This document shows positions 1-5,817 of a stretch of 7,096 nt of DNA, one piece after another. Made by a program: the position numbers and the translations under genes. Source of the stretch: Caryophanales bacterium UBA3210 (lineage in GTDB: Bacteria; Bacillota_I; Bacilli_A; RFN20; CAG-449). The notes under the pieces were generated by a model that saw only the letters and a list, made by a program, of their open reading frames with translations, did not search any database and was not told where the DNA came from. Within the stretch, counting starts at the first letter, position 1, and each line of letters starts with the position of its first letter. The DNA lies in the NCBI GenBank assembly GCA_002363635.1, contig DEWM01000098.1, positions 2,832 to 9,927 on the forward strand. The letters run 5' to 3'.

Positions 1-50
1 TGCAATAGTATTATAAATACTATAAAAAGTATAAAATGTTTAAATTAAGA

Positions 51-89
51 GTCTGAATTTTTGAAAAATCAGACCTTTTTTTGTTTTTG
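51..89 (+). terminator. Intrinsic terminator of an upstream transcription unit
   Basis: An inverted repeat GTCTGA (51-56) / TCAGAC (69-74) is followed by a T-rich tract (76-88, interrupted by one G). The inner bases ATTTTT and GAAAAA can add a few A-T pairs with a bulged A. This is the usual form of a rho-independent terminator reading rightwards. The gene it ends lies outside the window: bases 1-50 show no recognisable coding sequence, only an A/T-rich tail with a small palindrome TAGTAT/ATACTA at 6-22. The terminator separates the opp operon from whatever lies upstream. Confidence 0.72.
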
Positions 90-117
90 TAAGCGATTTC
101 ATTGTATTTTTTATCAA

Positions 118-163
118 TTTAAAAAAAATTTTATTGACTCTATACAAAAAATAGTGTTTTATT
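118..163 (+). promoter_or_regulatory. Probable sigma-70/A-type promoter for oppA
   Basis: TTGACT at 134-139 matches the -35 consensus at five of six bases. After a 17-base spacer lies TTTTAT (157-162), a weak -10 box with four of six matches. An alternative is TTTATT at 158-163, preceded by a TG (155-156) in extended -10 position. Just upstream of the -35 box is an A/T tract (118-132) that resembles an UP element. Transcription would start near 168-170 and give a leader of about 100 nt. The -35 call is good and the -10 call is moderate. Confidence 0.5.
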
Positions 164-198
164 AAAGTACGTATTTAAAATTTAATATAAGAGGTAGT

Positions 199-225
199 GA
201 AGACGTAGGATTCTTCGTATTTTTT
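199..225 (+). promoter_or_regulatory. Possible leader hairpin with U-run (weak attenuator candidate)
   Basis: Within the oppA leader, GAAGA (199-203) can pair with TCTTC (212-216) across an 8-base loop, with two flanking G-U pairs possible, and six T residues follow at 220-225. The shape resembles a small attenuator, but the stem is only five Watson-Crick pairs and could be chance in AT-rich DNA. I see no T-box consensus or other known riboswitch core in this leader. Confidence 0.22.
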
Positions 226-266
226 ATAACATTTTAAGCGTAAATAATGTTTAGGAGGATAATAAT

Positions 267-2456
267 ATGAAAAAAACATTAAAGTTATTGGGACTTGGTG
301 CAATCTTAGCAGCATCAGTAGTCTCATGTGGACCAACTAATTCAGAAGTAGATTTAACAGAAGAACCAGAAATCTGTCAGAAATTAGGTATTTCACAAAA
401 GGATCTTGAAAAAGAAATTTTAGGTGACTACACAGCAAAATACAACGTTGGTGCAGCAATTGTTGACTCAACAAGAACACTTGAACGTTATAAAGCATTT
501 GCTGAAGCAGAATACGATTTAATCTATGAATCAGCAATCATTGTTCCTTGGCTTTCACAGTCTGGTTACTCAGCAGCTGTTTCAAAAACAGTTCCTTATC
601 AAGCAGGTAAAGCTTCATACGGCTTAACAGCAGATAAGTACAAAAACGTTGTTGTTACTAACGAGGCAATGACAAAAGAAAAGAGAGCAGCAGTTAAAGC
701 AGCTTACGATAGTGGTGCTCAAGCAATGCCTATTACAGCAGATTCAGAAGGCTTCATTTCACTTGCAAACGTTAACGCAAACCCAGTAGTTGGTGCTGAT
801 GGCAAATATACAGTTGGCGGTGTTTCATTCGATACAAAGAAGACATTAAATGTTTCTTATGCATCTGATGTTGGAAAAGCAAAATATAACTATTTAACAA
901 ATACTTGGACATACAACTCACAGAAATATACAAACATGGTTGATGGCTTAGTAGAAAATGATAAATATGGTAACATCGTTGGTGCTATCGCTACAAAATA
1001 TAAAGCAGTAACAAATGCAGATGGTTCACAAACATGGACATTTAAACTTAGAAATGATGCTAAGTGGGTTAAAAACTCAGATGGTTCAGAATATGGAGTA
1101 GTTAAAGCAGGTGACTTCGTTAACTCAATTAAATATGTATTAAATGCATTAAATGCTTCAGGTACAGCAAGCATTGTTACAGGCTTATTAAAAGGTGCTG
1201 AAGAATATAACGCAGCTACACTTGCAGCTATTGAAGCTGGTCAAGATGCAAACGCTGTTGATTTCAGCGGTGTTGGTGCTAAAGCAGTTGATGATTTCAC
1301 ATTAGAATTAACAACTAAAGTTGAAACACCATACTTCTTATCATCATTAACATATTCACCATTCCTTCCTTCATCAGCACAATATATGGCTGAAGTTGGT
1401 ACAAAATGGGGTGAAGATGAAAACCACATCTTAGTCAATGGTGCATTCAGACAAACAGAAACAACATTAGGTTCAAAACTTGTATTTACAAAGAACGATA
1501 AATACTACGATAAAGATCACGTATATATTGATACATTAGTTCAGAAGTTCATTGATGGTACTGCTGGACCAGATACAAACAGAAAGAGATATGAAGCTGG
1601 TGAAGTTGACTCATTCACAGTCTCTGCTAAAGATAAAGAAGGCTGGAAAACATACGTTACTGGCGAAGATGGCACAGGTACACAAAGAGATCCAGCAAAT
1701 CCAAACTGCAATGGTATCTTATCATCAGGTGGTTCAACATACATTGGTTACTACAACTTTATTAGACAGAACTGGAAATATAACGATAACTCTTTAAGAA
1801 AGACTGATGAAGAAAGAGTTGCAACAGCTCAAGCATTAAGAAACAAAAACTTTAGAAAAGGTTTCTTATATGGATTAGATGTCTTACACTACTTATCACA
1901 ATATAAACCAGGTTCAGAAGCAGAATGGTTATATAGATCATATACAAATAGAGAATTAACATATGCTACAGATACAGACGGCAAGTCAAAAGATTATGGA
2001 GAATATGTTGATGAAGTATACAATAGAAAACAGGGAACAACTGGTGTTTCATTATCAGGTATTAAGAATGCTGAAACAGCAGGTAACTCAGACCCAGTAT
2101 TCGATGCTTCAAAAGCAACAAAATACTTCTCAGATGCTAAGAAAGCATTAATTGATTCAGGTACATTAAAAGAATCTGATTTCCCAATTAAGGTTGACGT
2201 TATTGCTGATATGGAAGCAACAACAAGAGCTTACGAAGAAGAAATGTATTCTAAATTAGAAACAGCTTCAAACGGTGTTGTTGATATTCAGTTAAATGTT
2301 CCTGCATCAGATGATGAAAATCAGGACTGGGGTTCAATCTCAAATAACTATGACTTCTCAATGTGGTCAGGTTGGGGACCAGACTATGCTGACCCACAAA
2401 CATTCTTACACACAATGATTGTTGGTGGCGACATGGTTGAACAATTAGGCTTCTAA
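267..2456 (+). CDS. oppA: Oligopeptide ABC transporter substrate-binding lipoprotein (AmiA/OppA family), apparently circularly permuted
   Basis: This 729-residue protein should capture peptides outside the membrane and pass them to OppBC. Start: ATG with AGGAGG (253-258) eight bases upstream. Residues 1-20 are a lipoprotein signal peptide (KK, then a hydrophobic core) ending in lipobox VVSC, with Cys21 the lipidated residue. The family body (SBP_bac_5 type) runs from about residue 192 (LNVSYASDV) through MVDGLVENDKYGNIV (224-238), the W-T-F-K-L-R-x-D-A-K-W block (257-267), GAKAVDDFTLEL (337-348), NKNFRKGFLYGLD (527-538) and SGWGPDYADP (701-710). Only 19 residues follow that last motif, where relatives have about 110 or more. 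Residues 50-145, right after the anchor, instead resemble the missing C-terminal part (RYKAFAEAEYDL, AIIVPWLSQSG, AAVSKTVPYQAG, then a charged helix). About 45 linker residues (147-191) join this to the body. Function is secure; the permutation is inferred from remembered family sequences. It is the first gene of the operon and is followed by a terminator, which fits high, separate expression. Confidence 0.93.
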   Translation: MKKTLKLLGLGAILAASVVSCGPTNSEVDLTEEPEICQKLGISQKDLEKEILGDYTAKYNVGAAIVDSTRTLERYKAFAEAEYDLIYESAIIVPWLSQSGYSAAVSKTVPYQAGKASYGLTADKYKNVVVTNEAMTKEKRAAVKAAYDSGAQAMPITADSEGFISLANVNANPVVGADGKYTVGGVSFDTKKTLNVSYASDVGKAKYNYLTNTWTYNSQKYTNMVDGLVENDKYGNIVGAIATKYKAVTNADGSQTWTFKLRNDAKWVKNSDGSEYGVVKAGDFVNSIKYVLNALNASGTASIVTGLLKGAEEYNAATLAAIEAGQDANAVDFSGVGAKAVDDFTLELTTKVETPYFLSSLTYSPFLPSSAQYMAEVGTKWGEDENHILVNGAFRQTETTLGSKLVFTKNDKYYDKDHVYIDTLVQKFIDGTAGPDTNRKRYEAGEVDSFTVSAKDKEGWKTYVTGEDGTGTQRDPANPNCNGILSSGGSTYIGYYNFIRQNWKYNDNSLRKTDEERVATAQALRNKNFRKGFLYGLDVLHYLSQYKPGSEAEWLYRSYTNRELTYATDTDGKSKDYGEYVDEVYNRKQGTTGVSLSGIKNAETAGNSDPVFDASKATKYFSDAKKALIDSGTLKESDFPIKVDVIADMEATTRAYEEEMYSKLETASNGVVDIQLNVPASDDENQDWGSISNNYDFSMWSGWGPDYADPQTFLHTMIVGGDMVEQLGF

Positions 2457-2489
2457 TTTAATTAAAACGACCTACAAAATTCATAATTT

Positions 2490-2525
2490 AAGAGGGAGTA
2501 CTTTACATACTCTCTCTTATTTTTT
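2490..2525 (+). terminator. Strong intrinsic terminator between oppA and oppB
   Basis: AAGAGGGAGTA (2490-2500) pairs with TACTCTCTCTT (2508-2518) over 11 positions, ten Watson-Crick plus one G-U. The loop is CTTTACA (2501-2507), and a run of six T (2520-2525) follows one A. It lies 33 bases after the oppA stop. Terminators at this place in opp operons usually let some transcripts pass, so that the binding protein is made in excess over the permease and ATPases. Read-through here is inferred, not shown. Confidence 0.85.
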
Positions 2526-2530
2526 ATCAT
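2502..2530 (+). promoter_or_regulatory. Candidate promoter for oppBCD, overlapping the terminator
   Basis: TTTACA (2502-2507, five of six -35 matches) and TATCAT (2525-2530, five of six -10 matches) are separated by exactly 17 bases. The -35 box is the loop of the terminator hairpin, and the -10 box starts at the last T of its U-run. A start site near 2537 would give a leader of about 36 nt before oppB. Both boxes and the spacing are good, but A/T-rich DNA gives chance matches. Confidence 0.55.
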
Positions 2531-2558
2531 ATAAAATGATAAATTTTATCTTAAAAAG

Positions 2559-2564
2559 AAAGGA
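2559..2564 (+). promoter_or_regulatory. Ribosome binding site that fixes the oppB start at 2573
   Basis: AAAGGA (2559-2564) lies eight bases before ATG 2573, which is normal spacing. The upstream in-frame ATG at 2564 overlaps this same AAAGGA and has no other Shine-Dalgarno sequence, so it is an unlikely start. Confidence 0.7.
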
Positions 2565-2572
2565 TGGAAACT

Positions 2573-3712
2573 ATGGATACTACTTTAAAACAAGAAAACA
2601 AGTTTTTAGTGGCATTAAAGAAGGTTGGACGTGCTTTTAAAAACCAAACATTCTTATACATTGTAAAACGTGTTTTATCTTCATTATTCACATTAGTATT
2701 ATTAGTTGCATTAGTAACTGCTTTAATTAGATTGTTACCTGATACAAAATTCTATGATGTTGCTACATATAAAAAGATTGCTGGTACTAGCAAAGTAATG
2801 GCAAATAGATGGAGATCAATGCAATTATTTTTAGCAGGTAGAGCAGATGCAAATGGCAACCCTGTACCTGTACTTTATTCAATTGGTAGATATATTTTAA
2901 ATATTTTACCTTACTACAAAACAATCCCTCAATCATGGACAGATTATTCATGTACAACTGTTCTTGAATCATGGACTGGATTTGTATATTTAGGCTATTC
3001 TAAAAGTATGTCAAGTTATGTCACTAACGTTATTGCAAGCAGAATGGGCATTTCATTTAGAATTTCACTTTATACAATTATTTTCTCATATCTTTTTGCT
3101 GTACCTCTAGGTATTGCAATGGCTAAAAAGCCAGGCGGAACAGTCGATAAAATCGGTAACGTTTTTATCGTTCTTAACTATGCTATCCCAGGATTAGTAT
3201 TCTACTTAGTTATGTGGGATGTTTTAGGCAACGCTAATGGTGCATTCGGTTGGGCAAACTTTGGTTTAGCATATGATGAAACTAGACCATTAACTTTAGT
3301 ACCACCTATTTTCTGTATTGTCTTCTTAGGCATTCCAGGTATTTCAATTTGGGTTAGAAGATTTATGATCGATGAATTATCATCAGATTACGTTAAATTT
3401 GCTAGATCAAAAGGTTTATCTGAAAATAGAATTATGTATACTCACGTTTTAAGAAACGCTATGGTACCACTCGTACGTAATATTCCTGCTACATTCTTAG
3501 GCGCTATTATCGGTTCTTACTATGTTGAAAAGATTTGGACAATTCCAGGTACTGGTTTATTACTTGTTAAGGCATTACAGGGTGTTACACCAGATATCGA
3601 TTTAATCGAAGGCTTAACAGTAATTTATGCTGCTATCTCAATGGTTTCATTCTTACTCGGCGACTTAATTACAATCTTATTTGATCCTCGTATCAAATTA
3701 GAATCTAACTAG
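2573..3712 (+). CDS. oppB: Oligopeptide ABC transporter permease OppB (AmiC-like)
   Basis: One of the two membrane subunits forming the peptide channel. With the start at 2573 it has 379 residues; the in-frame ATG at 2564 would add three. About six membrane segments are visible: roughly 29-55, 157-183, 192-216, 241-262, 304-322 and 345-369. The binding-protein-dependent permease signature (EAA loop, contact to the ATPase) is at about 273-300, with YVKFARSKGLSENRIMYTHV and then LRNAMVPL. The family motif IPGTG is at 324-328, and the tail ends in DPRIK after the last helix. It is longer than the roughly 306 residues of enterobacterial OppB because about 100 residues (57-155) lie between the first and second helices and are predicted to be extracytoplasmic. 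Streptococcal AmiC has a still longer insert in that place, so this fits the Ami branch. The stop is 15 bases before oppC. Confidence 0.94.
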   Translation: MDTTLKQENKFLVALKKVGRAFKNQTFLYIVKRVLSSLFTLVLLVALVTALIRLLPDTKFYDVATYKKIAGTSKVMANRWRSMQLFLAGRADANGNPVPVLYSIGRYILNILPYYKTIPQSWTDYSCTTVLESWTGFVYLGYSKSMSSYVTNVIASRMGISFRISLYTIIFSYLFAVPLGIAMAKKPGGTVDKIGNVFIVLNYAIPGLVFYLVMWDVLGNANGAFGWANFGLAYDETRPLTLVPPIFCIVFLGIPGISIWVRRFMIDELSSDYVKFARSKGLSENRIMYTHVLRNAMVPLVRNIPATFLGAIIGSYYVEKIWTIPGTGLLLVKALQGVTPDIDLIEGLTVIYAAISMVSFLLGDLITILFDPRIKLESN

Positions 3713-3727
3713 GAAGGAGGATAAATT

Positions 3728-4699
3728 ATGGAAAACGTAGAAAATAAACAAGTTTTAGAAAATCCTAATGACCAGAATTTAGACAGTCTCTTTGTCCCAG
3801 TTAAAATTGATGAAACTGAATCAGAACACATTGCTGCAGAACCATATTCATATTGGAAAGCAGTTATGAGAACATTCATTAAGAGACCTGCTGCTATTTT
3901 CGGTACAATCTCATTTACTATCTTAATCTTAGCAATTATCATTATTCCTTTCTTTGCTCCAGAAGGATACGATGCATCTAACACTGCATTAATTCACGCT
4001 GCTCCTTCAGCAGAACGTATTTGGGGTAGTGACTTAATGGGTAGAGATTTATTCTTTATCTGTTTCGTTGGTTTAAGAAAGTCATTATGGCTTGCACTTA
4101 TTTCTTCAGCAATCAACATTGTTGTAGGTACATTACTTGGCTTAGCATGGGGCTATTTCAAAAAATTAGATAGAATCATGATTGAAGTTTATAACTTAAT
4201 CAGTAACGTCCCTAGCTTATTACTTTATATGTTACTTGCATTCATTTTGGCTAACTCATTCCCTGAAATGCCATCTGAAGCAAAATTAATTATTTCATTA
4301 ACATGTACTGGTTGGTTAGGTATCGCATTATTCGTTAGAAACCAAACATTAATCATCACAAACCGTGAATACAACGTTGCATCTATTACATTAGGTACAC
4401 CTGCATTCAGAATTATGATGAAAAACTTATTACCTTACTTATTACCAATCATCATTACTCAACTTTCATTATTAATCCCAGGTATGATTTCAAGTGAAGT
4501 TTCATTATCATACTTCGGTGTTGGCTTACCAGTTACAACAGTTTCAGTTGGTGCTGTCTTAAACAATGGTATTGCTCAATTTACACTTTACCCATGGGAA
4601 TTATTATGGCCTGCTGCTGTATTAGCATTCGTCATTTTCACATTCTACTTAATCGGCTTAGCATTATCAGATGCTATGGATCCAAAGAAACATAGATAG
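3728..4699 (+). CDS. oppC: Oligopeptide ABC transporter permease OppC (AmiD-like)
   Basis: Second membrane subunit, partner of OppB; 323 residues, close to the family's usual length of about 300-310. The start is supported by AAGGAGG (3714-3720) seven bases upstream. A charged cytoplasmic N-terminus of about 50 residues leads to the first helix (about 55-77). The extracytoplasmic motif GSDLMGRDLF (100-109) follows; it is the OppC/DppC hallmark, usually G-T-D-x-x-G-R-D. Further membrane segments lie at about 118-140, 161-178, 186-205, 238-256 and 290-314. The EAA-type coupling loop is at about 213-240 (REYNVASITLGTPAFRIMMK, then NLLPYLLP). The YFGVGL motif at 262-267 is also typical. It sits 15 bases after oppB and 14 bases before oppD, so it is co-transcribed. 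Confidence 0.95.
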   Translation: MENVENKQVLENPNDQNLDSLFVPVKIDETESEHIAAEPYSYWKAVMRTFIKRPAAIFGTISFTILILAIIIIPFFAPEGYDASNTALIHAAPSAERIWGSDLMGRDLFFICFVGLRKSLWLALISSAINIVVGTLLGLAWGYFKKLDRIMIEVYNLISNVPSLLLYMLLAFILANSFPEMPSEAKLIISLTCTGWLGIALFVRNQTLIITNREYNVASITLGTPAFRIMMKNLLPYLLPIIITQLSLLIPGMISSEVSLSYFGVGLPVTTVSVGAVLNNGIAQFTLYPWELLWPAAVLAFVIFTFYLIGLALSDAMDPKKHR

Positions 4700-4713
4700 G
4701 AGGAGTTAATATT

Positions 4714-5817
4714 ATGGCAAACATGAAAAACGTAAAATTAACAAACCCTGCTGATGTTAAGAAGGGTGAAGTTATCGTATCAGTTAAAGATTTAGTTGTT
4801 CAGTTCTCTGTTAGACATAGAATCTTAACTGCTATTAGACATATCTCATTAGATATTTATAAAGGTGAAACAATTGCTATCGTTGGTGAATCTGGTTCTG
4901 GTAAATCAGTTTTCACAAAAACTTTAACAGGTATGCTTGAAGAAAACGGTAGAATTTCAAACGGTTCAATTGCTTATGCTGGAACAGACTTAACTCAGTT
5001 CCATACAAACGAAGATTGGTTAAATATTCGTGGTAAGAGAATTGCTACTGTTTTCCAAGATCCAATGACTTCTTTAAACCCATTAAGAAGAATTGGTTCA
5101 CAAATCACAGAAGTTATTAGACTTCATAGAGGCTTAAGCAAAGAAGCTGCTAAAGCAGAAGCTATTAACTTATTAAAGAGAGTAGGTATCAAAGATGCTG
5201 AAAATAGATATAACGACTACCCATTCCAATATTCAGGTGGTATGAGACAAAGAGTTGTTATCGCTATTGCTCTTGCATGTGCTCCAGATATTCTTATCTG
5301 TGATGAACCTACAACTGCTCTTGATGTTACTATTCAAGCTCAAATCCTTTCTTTAATTAATGAATTAAAGCAAGAATATGGATTTACAGTTATCTTTATT
5401 ACTCACGACTTAGGTGTCGTTGCAGAAGTTGCAGACAGAGTTGCTGTTATGTATGCAGGCCAAATTGTTGAATATGGTACAGTTAACGAAATCTATTATG
5501 ATCCTAGACATCCATACACATGGTCACTTCTTTCATCTTTACCACAACTTGGTGAAAAGGGTGAAACATTATATTCAATCACTGGTACTCCTCCATCATT
5601 ATTTAACGAAATTAAAGGTGATGCATTTGCTCCACGTAACCCATACGCTCTTGAAATCGACTTCGTCAAGGAACCTCCAATGTTCAAAGTAAGTGAAACT
5701 CACTATGCAAAGACTTGGTTACTTGATCCACGTGCACCAAAGGTTGAAAGACCTGCAATTATTGGTGAAATTAGCGATCGTGTCGCTAAGATTTACTCAC
5801 ACGGAGGTGAAGAATAA
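4714..5817 (+). CDS. oppD: Oligopeptide ABC transporter ATP-binding protein OppD (AmiE-like)
   Basis: Cytoplasmic ATPase that powers peptide import with OppF; 367 residues. All nucleotide-binding motifs are intact: Walker A GESGSGKS (58-65), Q-loop around Q115 (FQDPMTSLNP), ABC signature YSGGMRQR (173-180), Walker B ILICDEPTTALD (193-204) with catalytic Glu198, and H-loop His231 (THDLG). The oligopeptide/dipeptide C-terminal domain follows from RHPYTWSLLSSLP (265-277) through GTPPSLF (291-297). In many OppD/DppD proteins this tail carries four cysteines for an iron-sulphur cluster; here they are absent (D303, N309 and T334 stand at expected positions). The tail GDAFAPRNPYAL, then VSETHYAKTWL, matches what I recall of streptococcal AmiE, which also lacks them. 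The start has AGGAGG (4698-4703), overlapping the oppC stop, ten bases upstream. Its last bases overlap the next gene's start. Confidence 0.96.
   Translation: MANMKNVKLTNPADVKKGEVIVSVKDLVVQFSVRHRILTAIRHISLDIYKGETIAIVGESGSGKSVFTKTLTGMLEENGRISNGSIAYAGTDLTQFHTNEDWLNIRGKRIATVFQDPMTSLNPLRRIGSQITEVIRLHRGLSKEAAKAEAINLLKRVGIKDAENRYNDYPFQYSGGMRQRVVIAIALACAPDILICDEPTTALDVTIQAQILSLINELKQEYGFTVIFITHDLGVVAEVADRVAVMYAGQIVEYGTVNEIYYDPRHPYTWSLLSSLPQLGEKGETLYSITGTPPSLFNEIKGDAFAPRNPYALEIDFVKEPPMFKVSETHYAKTWLLDPRAPKVERPAIIGEISDRVAKIYSHGGEE
5803..5810 (+). promoter_or_regulatory. Ribosome binding site of the last gene, inside oppD
   Basis: GGAGGTGA is a perfect eight-base complement to the 16S rRNA 3' end and lies six bases before ATG 5817. 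The oppD stop TAA (5815-5817) shares its last A with this ATG, giving a TAATG junction and probable translational coupling. This supports 5817 as the real start of the repeat gene. Confidence 0.8.

Noticed and set aside
6..22. Palindrome TAGTAT/ATACTA as an operator.
   Set aside because: It is a short A/T-only style palindrome upstream of a terminator, with no link to a promoter in the window; likely chance.
170..266. T-box or other amino-acid-sensing riboswitch before oppA.
   Set aside because: There is no T-box consensus (AGGGTGG-like), no specifier-loop layout, and only a five-pair stem.
890..1174. Minus-strand open frames inside oppA, such as a 94-codon frame here.
   Set aside because: They lie opposite a clear conserved gene, have no ribosome binding site or recognisable protein features, and are by-products of its codon pattern. 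The same holds for the other antisense and out-of-frame openings in oppB, oppC, oppD and the last gene.
2457..2572. OppA might be cut short by a frameshift or nonsense change, with the missing C-terminus in the next bases.
   Set aside because: The 116 bases after the stop contain more stops, a terminator and a promoter, with no peptide resembling the OppA C-terminus. The missing content is found at the N-terminus instead.
2564..2572. Earlier in-frame ATG at 2564 as the oppB start.
   Set aside because: It overlaps the only Shine-Dalgarno sequence. ATG 2573 has AAAGGA at normal spacing.
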